The notes under the pieces are model-generated. The model worked only from the letters and a program-made list of their open reading frames with translations, did no database searches and was not told where the DNA came from. From Haloarcula halobia (GTDB lineage: Archaea > Halobacteriota > Halobacteria > Halobacteriales > Haloarculaceae): a stretch of DNA of 64,000 nt. The stretch is taken from positions 434,001 through 498,000 of the forward strand of contig NZ_CP119787.1 of assembly GCF_029338255.1 (NCBI RefSeq), given 5' to 3'. This document shows positions 25,862-33,633 of the stretch, piece by piece. Made by a program: the position numbers and the translations under genes. Every line of letters starts with the position of its first letter. Within the stretch, counting starts at the first letter, position 1.

Positions 25862-26146
25862 TCAGAAGGTCTCGACACTGCCGGCCCGGATGTCCTCCAG
25901 GCAGCCCTGACAGTCGGGGTGGTCGGCGTCATAACAGACCGGGCGCAGCTGCTCGTCGAGCGCCGCGGCGCGCCGTTCGGCGTAGCGCCGGCAGACGATG
26001 CGCGCTCGCCCCTCGTCGTCGGAGGGCAACCCCGCCAGTGCCGCCCGCTTGCCGTTGCTGTAGGCGCGTTTGGCGTCGGAGAGCTGCCGGCCGGCGGACC
26101 GGAGCCCGTCCCGGATGAACCGCCCGAGCCGGTCGTCGTCGCCCAT
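25862..26146 (-). CDS. Small haloarchaeal hypothetical protein, 94 aa
   Basis: Starts MGDDDRLGRFIRDGL at ATG 26146. A basic, Arg/Ala-rich helical body is followed by a cysteine cluster (IVCRRYAER, VCYDADHPDCQGC). The four Cys could hold zinc. Same strand as the nucleotidyltransferase, 42 bp upstream of it. The region between this gene and RPA holds the RPA promoter. No function recognised. Confidence 0.65.
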   Translation of the reverse strand: MGDDDRLGRFIRDGLRSAGRQLSDAKRAYSNGKRAALAGLPSDDEGRARIVCRRYAERRAAALDEQLRPVCYDADHPDCQGCLEDIRAGSVETF

Positions 26147-26255
26147 GCCACGACGTAGCGGGCGACGGCAAATCAATCTTCTCGCGCGGCTGGGTCGCCA
26201 TGGGGCCCGAATCCTCACGGCAGTCCGCGGTCCGGGTACTTCACTTTCGCCGTGC

Positions 26256-26324
26256 TAAACGAGCGTTTATGGGGGAAGCCGACCAACGGGCTAGTGTCTC
26301 CCGACGAAAACCAAGGTGGAGACA
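26256..26324 (+). promoter_or_regulatory. RPA operon promoter palindrome and leader hairpin
   Basis: TAAACGAGCGTTTA (26256-26269) is a perfect palindrome overlapping the likely TATA element. Further on, TGTCTCC (26295-26301) can pair with GGAGACA (26318-26324) in the transcript leader, placing the purine-rich AAGGTGGAG in or next to the stem. Both could regulate RPA supply. Predicted only from symmetry. Confidence 0.5.
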
Positions 26325-26334
26325 GTGAACGCCA

Positions 26335-27273
26335 ATGACAGAGTCAGATTTACGTACCAACGCAGTAGAGATACACGAGCAGTTTTCCGACCAGCTGGAC
26401 ATCGAGGTGGAGGACGTCGTTTCGCGCCTCGAGACGCTGGTCGACGACTACCAGGTCCCGCTGACTGAGGCCCGCCGGAGCGTCGTCAACACGTACTTAG
26501 ACGAGGCCGGCATGGACCGCGAGCAGCTGGGCGGTGGCGGCGGCAACGACCAGGTCACGGTTTCGGACGTCGACGCCCCCGAGGAGTGGGTCGACATGCG
26601 CGTCACTGTCGTCGAGCTGTGGGAACCGCGCGCCGACGCCGTCGCCCAGGTCGGCCTGCTCGGCGACGAGACGGGCACCATCAAGTTCACCAAGTGGTCC
26701 AAATCCGACCTCCCGGAACTCGAGGAGGGCACGTCCTACGCCCTGCGCAACGTCGTCACCGACGAGTACCAGGGCCAGTTCTCGGTGAAGCTCAACCGGA
26801 CGACGGTCATCGAGGAGCTCGACGAGGAGATCGAGGTCGGCGACGACAGCGTCGAGGTCGAGGGCGCGCTGGTGGACATCCAGTCGGGTTCGGGCCTCAT
26901 CAAGCGCTGTCCCGAGGACGACTGTACGCGCGTCCTCCAGAACGGGCGCTGTAGCGAACACGGTGAGGTCGAAGGCGAGTTCGACCTCCGCATCAAGGGC
27001 GTCTTGGACGACGGCGAGGAGGTCACCGAGGTCATCTTCGACGAGGACGCCACGATGGAGCTCACCGGCATCACCCTCGCGGAGGCAAAGGAGATGGCGA
27101 TGGACGCGCTCGACACCACCGTCGTCGCCGACGAGATGCGCGAGAAGATTCTGGGGCGCTACTACAGGGTTACCGGCCCCACCTTCCGCCGCTACGTGCT
27201 GGCGGACGAACAGGAGCGGCTGACCGGGCCAGTGGACGCCGAGCGAGCGCTCATCGAAGCGAGGTCGATCTAA
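26335..27273 (+). CDS. rpa3: Replication protein A, single-OB + zinc-finger type (RPA3-like)
   Basis: Single-stranded DNA-binding protein of 312 residues. An N-terminal helical region (1-65) precedes an OB fold (about 70-165, with VTVVELWEPRADAVAQVGLL and TIKFTKWSKS) and a zinc finger (CPEDDCTRVLQNGRCSEHG). The size and the single OB fold match haloarchaeal RPA3 rather than the three-OB RPA1. The next gene, one base downstream, is its partner protein, the usual haloarchaeal arrangement. Confidence 0.92.
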   Translation: MTESDLRTNAVEIHEQFSDQLDIEVEDVVSRLETLVDDYQVPLTEARRSVVNTYLDEAGMDREQLGGGGGNDQVTVSDVDAPEEWVDMRVTVVELWEPRADAVAQVGLLGDETGTIKFTKWSKSDLPELEEGTSYALRNVVTDEYQGQFSVKLNRTTVIEELDEEIEVGDDSVEVEGALVDIQSGSGLIKRCPEDDCTRVLQNGRCSEHGEVEGEFDLRIKGVLDDGEEVTEVIFDEDATMELTGITLAEAKEMAMDALDTTVVADEMREKILGRYYRVTGPTFRRYVLADEQERLTGPVDAERALIEARSI

Positions 27274-27274
27274 G

Positions 27275-27880
27275 ATGTCGAGTACCCCCACCCGCGAAGT
27301 CGCCCGCCGCGTCTTCGCACGCGAGTTCAACGACGCGAGTTACACGTTCAAGGAATCCGAGGACGACCGGGCGCCAGTGTACGTCCTGCTCCCGACCGGG
27401 CAGCGGGCCAACCGCGTGTTCGTCGTCGGCACGCTCACCGAGACCGAGGACGTCGGCGAGGACAGCGAGTACTGGCAGGGCCGCGTGGTCGACCCCAACG
27501 GCGACACGTTCTTCATGTACGCCGGGCAGTACCAGCCAGACGCCGCGTCGATGCTGCGGGACCTCGAACCGCCCGCGTACGTCGCGGTCGTCGGAAAACC
27601 CCGGACCTACGAGACCGACGAGGGCGAGGTGAACGTCTCCATCCGGCCCGAGTCCATCTCGCAGGTCGACGAGGCGACCCGCGACCGCTGGGTCGTCGAG
27701 ACGGCCGAACGGACCCTCGAGCGCGTCCAGCGGTTCACCGAGGCCGACGAGACCACGGCCGACGAGTACGTCTCGATGGCCAGAGAGCAGTACGGCGACG
27801 ACGTCGATGCGTACCGGCGCGCCGCGATCGGCGCCTTAGAGAGCCTGCAGGACGAGCAGGCCGAGGCCAGCGCGGACTAG
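27275..27880 (+). CDS. rpap3: RPA-associated protein
   Basis: A 201-residue OB-fold protein that co-occurs with RPA3 in haloarchaea and acts with it in ssDNA binding. The start ATG 27275 follows the rpa3 stop by one base. A conserved N-terminus (REVARRVFAREFNDASYTF) leads to an OB-like core (RVFVVGTLTETEDVG, VVDPNGDTFFMYAGQYQP) and an acidic C-terminus. Overlaps the convergent VOC gene by four bases. Confidence 0.9.
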   Translation: MSSTPTREVARRVFAREFNDASYTFKESEDDRAPVYVLLPTGQRANRVFVVGTLTETEDVGEDSEYWQGRVVDPNGDTFFMYAGQYQPDAASMLRDLEPPAYVAVVGKPRTYETDEGEVNVSIRPESISQVDEATRDRWVVETAERTLERVQRFTEADETTADEYVSMAREQYGDDVDAYRRAAIGALESLQDEQAEASAD

Positions 27881-28293
27881 GTCTCGAGGAGTTCGACGAG
27901 GTTCCCCTCGGGGTCGCGGACGAACACGATCGTCGTCCCGCTCTCGGTGGTCTGGGGCTCGCTGACCGTCTCGACGTCGTCGGGGAGTGCCTCGAAGACG
28001 GCGTCGAGGTCATCGACCGACAGCCCCGGGTGCGTCGCCCCGGGCCGGTTGAGTTCGGGCCGCTCGTGGGCGTCGCCCTCGGGTTCGTACTCGACGAGTT
28101 CGAGTCGCGCACCGCCGGCGTCGAGATGCGCGAAGTCGGCGCTCGCGCCGTCGATACCCACGCCGGTGGCGAAGGCCTCGCCGCCGACGGTAAAGCGCGT
28201 CAGTACCTCGAGGCCCAGCACGTCGCGGTAGAACTCGACGGCGCGGTCGAGGTCCGAGACGGTCAGGCCGAAGTGGTGTGCGGTCGCGTCCAT
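27877..28293 (-). CDS. VOC (glyoxalase-like) superfamily protein
   Basis: A 138-residue protein made of two beta-alpha-beta-beta-beta repeats. Metal-site residues of the fold are visible: His near the start (AHHFGLTVSDLDRAVEFY), Glu in LELVEYEP, His in THPGLSVDDLDA and Glu in PEGNLVELLE. It resembles lactoylglutathione lyase-type or methylmalonyl-CoA epimerase-type members, so the reaction is not fixed. Start ATG 28293. Confidence 0.88.
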   Translation of the reverse strand: MDATAHHFGLTVSDLDRAVEFYRDVLGLEVLTRFTVGGEAFATGVGIDGASADFAHLDAGGARLELVEYEPEGDAHERPELNRPGATHPGLSVDDLDAVFEALPDDVETVSEPQTTESGTTIVFVRDPEGNLVELLET

Positions 28294-28418
28294 ACCCGGT
28301 CGACGGGCCCCGCCGGGTTAAACGACTTCGCTCCCGTCTGGTTTCTTTCACCGCCGCGATGTACGTGTCATCGTCTGACAAACGATTAAATACGAAGAGC
28401 GACGAATGGGAGCTATCC

Positions 28419-28850
28419 ATGGGCAACAAAAACAAGACGATCTCCTTTCGCGTCAGCGAGGACAAGTTCGAGACGCTCCGCGAGATCGCCGAGGAGCGCG
28501 ACATCTCGCTGTCGGCGGTGTTTCGCGACTACGTCGACACGCTCGTGGCCCACGACGGCCAGGTGAAAGTCGCCCCGGAACACGAACTCGAGGACGCCGC
28601 TCAGGAGTCCGGCACGGAGAGCTTCCCGCCGAAAGTCGAGGTCCCGAAGAGCTTCATCCGGGAACACGAGCGCCTCGAACTCGAGGCCGAACACCTCCGG
28701 GAACAGCTCGAAGAGCACAAGCGCTACGTGACGAAACTCCGCCAGCAGCTCGACGAGATGGACCAGGACGAGGTCATCCACCTCGAGGACCTAGACGAGA
28801 GCGAGGAGGAGGACGCCTCCTACCGCATCGGCAGTTTCGACGACCTCTGA
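28419..28850 (+). CDS. Ribbon-helix-helix protein with coiled coil
   Basis: A 143-residue predicted DNA-binding protein. Residues 5-48 match a CopG-like ribbon-helix-helix (KTISFRVSEDKFETLREIAE, then AVFRDYVDTL). Residues 85-125 form a long coiled coil (ERLELEAEHLREQLEEHKRY) and the tail is very acidic. Leader GATTAAATACG is the likely TATA box. No toxin partner is adjacent, so this is probably a stand-alone regulator. Confidence 0.85.
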   Translation: MGNKNKTISFRVSEDKFETLREIAEERDISLSAVFRDYVDTLVAHDGQVKVAPEHELEDAAQESGTESFPPKVEVPKSFIREHERLELEAEHLREQLEEHKRYVTKLRQQLDEMDQDEVIHLEDLDESEEEDASYRIGSFDDL

Positions 28851-28941
28851 GCACGCTCGCACTGCTCCGGGACCGCTCACGCCCGGTTCTCTCTCCCGTC
28901 GGCTCGAAGGCTTATCCCGCTCCGTGAAGTAGTCTCTGGCC

Positions 28942-29118
28942 ATGAGTCTGTTCAACCGGCTCGGCAAGAAGGTCGAGGAGTTCAAACAGGAGGCCGAGTC
29001 CGCCTCGCGTGAGGAAGCGACACACCGGTGTCCGGCCTGTGAGTCGCGCTTCTACACCGCCCACGACGAGTGTCCCGAGTGTGGCCACGAGACCGTCGAG
29101 CGACTCGACGAGGAGTGA
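28942..29118 (+). CDS. Small zinc-ribbon protein, 58 aa
   Basis: Starts MSLFNRLGKKVEEFKQEAES at ATG 28942: an amphipathic helix, then one zinc ribbon with CPAC and CPEC pairs and an acidic tail. Another single-ribbon microprotein (4784) is found in the window. The helix may bind a partner or membrane surface. Function unknown. Confidence 0.78.
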   Translation: MSLFNRLGKKVEEFKQEAESASREEATHRCPACESRFYTAHDECPECGHETVERLDEE

Positions 29119-29160
29119 GTCGATTCGGGCCGCTCGACGCGACGGTGGCTGTCGCCCCCG

Positions 29161-29661
29161 TCACACCAGCCGGTTTCGCCGTTCCTGGACGGTCTCTGCG
29201 ACCTCGTGGCGCCCGTCGACGTCCGCCAGCGTCTCGATCGCCTCGAGCGTCCGGACCGAGTCGTCCAGGAAAGAGAGGACGTCGCCCGGATACGCGTACA
29301 CCATGTAGTCGTCGCTCATCACGTCGACGATGGCGTCCGGCCCCAGTCCCTGCTCGCGCAGCTCCAGCAGGTAGGTGACGAACTTCCGCTCGGGACAGCC
29401 ACAGTGGGGACTGGCCGCACAGTCACAGTCTAAGAAGTCCTCGGCGAAGTCCAGCACCCGCTCGCGGGAGGCTTCGTCGAGCTTCGCCAGACCCTCGCCC
29501 TGGAAGAGGACGTCCAGCGTCGCCCCCTTGAACGCTCCCTTCGGGAAGTTCGTCTCCAGCTGCGAGCGGAGCTGCTGGTGGTTCTTGACGTATATCTTGT
29601 CCGTGATGGCCACGCGTGACAGGTCGTAGTCCCCGACCGTGTAAAAGCGTCTCGAAGCCAC
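29161..29661 (-). CDS. Cys-rich protein resembling the C-terminal module of COG1202 helicases
   Basis: A 166-residue protein with a cysteine cluster (DCDCAASPHCGCPERK) and the signature VYAYPGDVLSFLDDSVRTLE. In several methanogens a similar Cys-rich/YPGD module forms the C-terminus of COG1202 helicases (from memory of the family). In this window the COG1202-like helicase (43149) ends without it, so the two may be a split enzyme. This is inference; function otherwise unknown. Start ATG 29661. Confidence 0.75.
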   Translation of the reverse strand: MASRRFYTVGDYDLSRVAITDKIYVKNHQQLRSQLETNFPKGAFKGATLDVLFQGEGLAKLDEASRERVLDFAEDFLDCDCAASPHCGCPERKFVTYLLELREQGLGPDAIVDVMSDDYMVYAYPGDVLSFLDDSVRTLEAIETLADVDGRHEVAETVQERRNRLV

Positions 29662-29720
29662 CCCGGAGTCGTAACGTATTTCTGTGGCAGCGAGGTATCT
29701 AAGACTGCCTCAGCAGGCGT

Positions 29721-29792
29721 GTCCGGGTTGGGGTAGTGGTATCCTTCAGCCTTGTGGTGGCTGAGACGTGGGTTCAATTCCCGCACCCGGAC
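29721..29792 (+). tRNA. tRNA-His (anticodon GTG)
   Basis: The G-1 base typical of tRNA-His is genome-encoded (29721), then TCCGGGT/ACCCGGA acceptor pairing and C73 at 29792. Anticodon stem CAGCC/GGCTG with loop TTGTGGT gives GTG. T-arm GTGGG-TTCAATT-CCCGC. The downstream sequence is AT-rich and leads to an HNH endonuclease gene. Confidence 0.95.
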
Positions 29793-29898
29793 TATATAAA
29801 TTTTCTAACAATTCTTGGCCCGCTTCAGGCTTCGATTTCAGTTCCACTTTCACTCCGGATGGAACGGATTTAATTTCCTCCTGGAATGATTTGATTGT

Positions 29899-30741
29899 AT
29901 GTCGGACCACGAATGTCCGACCTGCGGGGCAACGTTCGATTCCCGGCGAGGGCTCGGAGTCCACCACAGCAAAGCGCACGGCGAGCGCCTTCCGAACCGA
30001 ACGTGCGACGAATGTGGTACGGCCTTCTATTGTGAGTATTCAAAGCGCTACTGTTCGGATGACTGCCGTGAGGTGGGCGTCTCTCAGACTGGTTCGGACA
30101 ACCCGAACTTCCGTGGCGGAAAGCAAGAGACCGACTGCGACATCTGTGGCGCGTCGTTCGACTACTACCCCTCGGAGAAGGAGGGACTGTACTGTCCGGA
30201 GTGCGTCGAGACCGCGGCATGGCGTGACCAACCCGAACAGTCGGGGTCGGACCATCACTCGTGGCAGGGCGGCACGCTGACACTCTCGTGTGATGTCTGT
30301 GACGCTCGAGTCGAGCGATATCCGAGTCAGGTGACGGGCGAAGTCACCCTCTGTAGCCGCGAGTGCCACGCCGAGTGGCTCTCGGACGCGTTCACGGGCG
30401 ACGGCCATCCCAACTGGCGCGGCGGGGACGTCGGCGACTACGGGCCGGGTTGGCGCGAGGTCAGAGCGCGTGCGCTCGAACGGGACGACCACGCGTGTGT
30501 CCTCTGTGGGGCCGACGCCGACGACCTGGGCCGGAACCCCGACGTCCACCACGTCGTCCCCGTCAGACTCTTCGCCGAACTGCCGGTCCTTATGGTCCGG
30601 GACGCACACGCGCTCGAGAACGTCGTCACGCTGTGTCCGGGCTGTCACCGCCGGGCGGAGTTCGGCCACGTCTCGCGGGCCGAGCTGTGCTGGCGGGCTG
30701 GCATCGACGGCGGTCCGGCCGCCCGGGCCCGTGTTGGCTAG
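29899..30741 (+). CDS. HNH endonuclease with multiple zinc fingers
   Basis: A 280-residue protein: C2H2 finger (CPTCGATFDSRRGLGVHHSK, residues 6-25), then three Cys-knuckle units (CDEC, CDIC, CDVC), each ending in a short repeat NPNFRGG, HHSWQGG or HPNWRGG that resembles DNA-binding NUMOD-type elements. The HNH nuclease (about 200-265) has CVLCGA, DVHHVVPVRLF and TLCPGCHRR. It is promoted from GGATTTAATTTCC. Homing-type or mobile-element nuclease is likely; the natural target is unknown. Confidence 0.85.
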   Translation: MSDHECPTCGATFDSRRGLGVHHSKAHGERLPNRTCDECGTAFYCEYSKRYCSDDCREVGVSQTGSDNPNFRGGKQETDCDICGASFDYYPSEKEGLYCPECVETAAWRDQPEQSGSDHHSWQGGTLTLSCDVCDARVERYPSQVTGEVTLCSRECHAEWLSDAFTGDGHPNWRGGDVGDYGPGWREVRARALERDDHACVLCGADADDLGRNPDVHHVVPVRLFAELPVLMVRDAHALENVVTLCPGCHRRAEFGHVSRAELCWRAGIDGGPAARARVG

Positions 30742-30745
30742 ACGG

Positions 30746-31030
30746 TCAGGGTTCGGGGCGCATCGTCTGTGACTCGGACCCGCTCAGCGCGCCGTACTCG
30801 TTGCTGGATTTGATGATCGAGAGCGCGGTCATGATGTCCGAGCGGGTCAGCAGGCCCAGGAACTCGCCGTCCTCGTCGGTGACCAGCAGGCGGCCAACAG
30901 TGAGGATCTCGGTGGTCATGACGTCGCTGACGGTGTGAACGTCCCGCTCGACCCTCCGGACGGCGCGGACGTCCTGGAGCGCGACCTGGGCCACGATGTC
31001 GATGCCTCGTTCGACGGGATGGTCGGTGTT
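30746..31030 (-). pseudogene. Degraded duplicate of the M50 protease 3' end (CBS part)
   Basis: An 82-codon open frame (30746-30994) almost identical at its C-terminus to the CBS tail of the protease gene at 41867 (both end ...GALxGSESQTMRPEP). An in-frame 54-bp piece, flanked in the intact gene by CGACGG repeats (42016 and 42070), is missing and removes 18 residues. Similarity falls off toward 31030. It has only a stump of one CBS domain, so it is best read as a remnant. Confidence 0.87.
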
Positions 31031-31259
31031 ACACTCTTGTCGCTTCTATAGTGCTATTCGATAGTGTATAACGAATATACGACGTTCAAAATCTAAAAAC
31101 AATTCTATATATCCGAAAAGTTTGCCTACATCTTATTATATGAGTGTGAAAACGAACTATTGCCCTCCTTTTCGAATATTTCGGACCCGTATCTGCTATC
31201 TTGACACTCGATACTGCCGGTTTATCGACTTTCAGCGGAGGGCGTCTGGACCAGCCGGG
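31031..31259. other. AT-rich left boundary of the putative island
   Basis: About 230 bp of markedly AT-rich sequence with no convincing gene between the M50 remnant and the first island gene. It contains TATAGTGCTATTCGATAGTGTATAACG, which has internal dyad-like repeats. The composition contrasts with the GC-rich neighbours, suggesting foreign or decayed DNA. Confidence 0.5.
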
Positions 31260-32009
31260 TTACGCGCCACCGACCCACTCGACCAGTCTCGTCCAGAACG
31301 GTTGGTAGTGGTCCCACTCGAGGAACGCGGGCGACCCCCAGTGGGGCGCGCAGTCGGTGGTGAACGCCGCAGAGCGCCCGTCGCCGTGCTCGCCGACGAC
31401 CAGCAGCGGGTCGTCCTCGAAGGAGACGATCTCCGTCGCGTCGTCGTCTGCCGTGACCCGGTTGTACCCGAGCATAGCCGGCCACTCCTCGGGCGTTCCA
31501 TCGACAATGGGGTGGTCCTCGGTGCGAGTCGGCACGGCCCCGTCCGACCGCTCGACGCGGTCGTCGCACGGTTCCAGCGACACCGGGAGCGCCCGTTCGA
31601 CCGGTGAACCGCGGTATCCGGCCTTGCCGTTGAACCCCTGAAACGAGAGGTACCCCCCGATCATCAGGAGGCCACCGCCGGCCGTCACGTAGTCGTCTAA
31701 CAGCTGCAGACGGTTCGGTTGCTGTTCGTACTCCGTGAAAGTCGACGGCGGTATCGCGAGCGTGTTGTAGCCGATGTCGCTCAGCACGACGACGTCGTAC
31801 TCGGTCATCTCCGCGGCGGTGGACGGGAACTCCGTCGCCGCGACGTGACATGGCTGATAGGTCGTGTCGACGCCGCCGTCTTCGAGTGCCTCCTCCAGTG
31901 GGTCGACGGCCTCGTGATACGACGACCGGGAGTAGAAATCGAACCCTTTCATATCGAAGCTAATCGACTGCCAGGACTCTCCGACCAGTAGTGCGCTAGT
32001 CTGACTCAC
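31260..32009 (-). CDS. Glutamine amidotransferase-like (DUF1355-type) protein
   Basis: A 249-residue alpha/beta protein of the class I GATase/ThuA-like fold. MSQTSALLVGESWQ is followed by a Rossmann-like core, YDVVVLSDIGYNTL, GGGLLMIGGYLSFQGFNG and FTTDCAPHWG. The last may be an active-site loop with Cys and His. Catalysis is unproven. It is the leftmost island gene, on the same strand as the OFA transporter. ATG 32009 is preceded by an AT-rich box. Confidence 0.78.
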   Translation of the reverse strand: MSQTSALLVGESWQSISFDMKGFDFYSRSSYHEAVDPLEEALEDGGVDTTYQPCHVAATEFPSTAAEMTEYDVVVLSDIGYNTLAIPPSTFTEYEQQPNRLQLLDDYVTAGGGLLMIGGYLSFQGFNGKAGYRGSPVERALPVSLEPCDDRVERSDGAVPTRTEDHPIVDGTPEEWPAMLGYNRVTADDDATEIVSFEDDPLLVVGEHGDGRSAAFTTDCAPHWGSPAFLEWDHYQPFWTRLVEWVGGA

Positions 32010-32110
32010 GGTACTACCTCCATCACGTACCAGTATTATACTTTCGGCGGTTCAGCGACGTCCGCGTGGCCCGGTTCGCGTCGCCCCGAGGGCGACCGGG
32101 GGTCGGCGAA

Positions 32111-33376
32111 CTAGTTCGTCTCGGCTTCGTCGGCCAGTGACGGAGGACGGAGCACCAGTGACCCCAGCCCGCCACCGATGGCGAGGAGGCCGCCGACGGC
32201 GAACGCGAACTGCCAGCCCGTCACGGAGACGAGCCAGCCGACGGCCGCACCGCCGAACAGTCCGCCCCACACCTTCCCCGAGTAGACGAGCGCGTAGTTG
32301 CCCGACGAGTGGACCTCGCCGTAGTAATCGCCCACCAGACTCGGAAAAAGCGTGTACTGCGGGCTCCAGAAGAACGTTGCTACCACGACGGCCGCGACGA
32401 ACCCGACACCGTTGCCGGTCCGGGCGAACCAGACGACGGCGAGCAGTCCGAGTCCACAGCACAGGAACGAGGCAAACATCGCACGCTCGCGATGCACCCG
32501 ATCGGAGAGGTCGCCGAGCGTGAGCCGTCCAACGCCGCCGGCGAGGGGCAGCAGTGTCGCCGACAGCGTCGCCGTCGTCGCTGGCAGGTCGAGCGACTCG
32601 GCGAAGGCGATGACCTGTGCCGTCAACATCAGCCCCGCGCCGCTGACTGCCACGAAGATGACGTACATGAGCCAGAACTGCCAGGTCCTGACCATCGCGC
32701 GCCAGTCGACTCCACCGCTCACGCTCCGGGACGTCCCGCCGTCCGTCTGCATCCCGTCGCCGGAGTCTGACGCGGACATCGACGGATCCCGCAGGACGAA
32801 CGCGGCGACGAGGATGACGACGCCGATGAGAACGCCCATGTTCCGGAGTGTCGATGGAACCGCCGTCAGGGACGCGTTCGCTCTGACGTACGGGACGAAC
32901 ATGACGCTCCCGCCGGCGAAGGCCATCGTGCCTGCGCCGGTCGTCAGTCCCCGCCTGTCCGGGAACCACTTGACTGCGGTGTTGACCGCGACCGTGTAGA
33001 CGATACCGACGCCGATCGCGCCGGTGAAGTAGAGGACGTAGACGTGCCACGCGGCGCTGGCATACGAGAGACCGACGTACGACCCGCCGGCCAGGACCGC
33101 CGCTATCGCTGTCAGTCCACGGGGCCCGTGTCTGTCGCGCCACAGGCCCACCGGGAACTGGGTCCCCGCCTGCCCGAGCACGAACAGGGAGAAGGCGAGC
33201 CCCAGCGCCTGCTCCCGGACGCCGATATGTGCAGCGAGTGGGCCCTGTAGCGACGACCAGACGTACTGGTACGGACTGACGACGGCCATCGTGAGGACGG
33301 CGGCGACGAGGAGCCACCAGCGGGAGAAGGTCAGCTGCTCCCTCAGTTGCTGGACGCTCTCGCGTTGCTCTCCCAT
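32111..33376 (-). CDS. MFS transporter, oxalate/formate antiporter (OFA) family
   Basis: A 421-residue carrier with twelve helices. The YQYVWSSLQGPLA region in TM1-2, the loop GLWRDRHGPRGL and the conserved KWFPDRRGLTTGAGTMAFAG block are typical of OFA carriers of small carboxylates. A central cytoplasmic loop is rich in Asp/Ser. The substrate probably belongs to the island's pathway, as import of a carboxylate or export of a product (inference). Confidence 0.88.
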   Translation of the reverse strand: MGEQRESVQQLREQLTFSRWWLLVAAVLTMAVVSPYQYVWSSLQGPLAAHIGVREQALGLAFSLFVLGQAGTQFPVGLWRDRHGPRGLTAIAAVLAGGSYVGLSYASAAWHVYVLYFTGAIGVGIVYTVAVNTAVKWFPDRRGLTTGAGTMAFAGGSVMFVPYVRANASLTAVPSTLRNMGVLIGVVILVAAFVLRDPSMSASDSGDGMQTDGGTSRSVSGGVDWRAMVRTWQFWLMYVIFVAVSGAGLMLTAQVIAFAESLDLPATTATLSATLLPLAGGVGRLTLGDLSDRVHRERAMFASFLCCGLGLLAVVWFARTGNGVGFVAAVVVATFFWSPQYTLFPSLVGDYYGEVHSSGNYALVYSGKVWGGLFGGAAVGWLVSVTGWQFAFAVGGLLAIGGGLGSLVLRPPSLADEAETN

Positions 33377-33378
33377 GG

Positions 33379-33633
33379 TCAGTCGTCGCCCCTCTCGTGA
33401 ACGCTGCCGGTCCCTGCGGCACCGGGAGGCCGCCGGTGGGGCCTCGGTCCCAGGCGATGCCGTCTCACCCTCCCACCACGACGGGGACAGCGGGGCGACG
33501 TGTCGAATGGCGCGGGCCGCTTCCGGTTCGTCGTCTGTCGCGTCCCGTCGGTTCGAGGGCGGTCGCCTGTCGGGGCCAGCGGGCTGTCAGTCTGTCCGGT
33601 CGGTTCCTGTGAGGCGTTGGCAGTGTCGTTCAT
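33379..33633 (-). CDS. Possible small protein between ECF ATPase and OFA gene
   Basis: An 84-codon frame whose ATG overlaps the ABC gene's stop (TGATG), as if translationally coupled, and which ends two bases before the OFA start. The sequence is low in hydrophobic residues and rich in Arg/Pro/Thr, with no recognised domain. It may be only a by-product of open frames in GC-rich DNA, so the call is tentative. Confidence 0.3.
   Translation of the reverse strand: MNDTANASQEPTGQTDSPLAPTGDRPRTDGTRQTTNRKRPAPFDTSPRCPRRGGRVRRHRLGPRPHRRPPGAAGTGSVHERGDD

Noticed and set aside
28419-28850. RHH protein as antitoxin of a toxin-antitoxin pair
   Set aside because: No adjacent small toxin gene on the same strand; the long coiled coil is unlike typical antitoxins.
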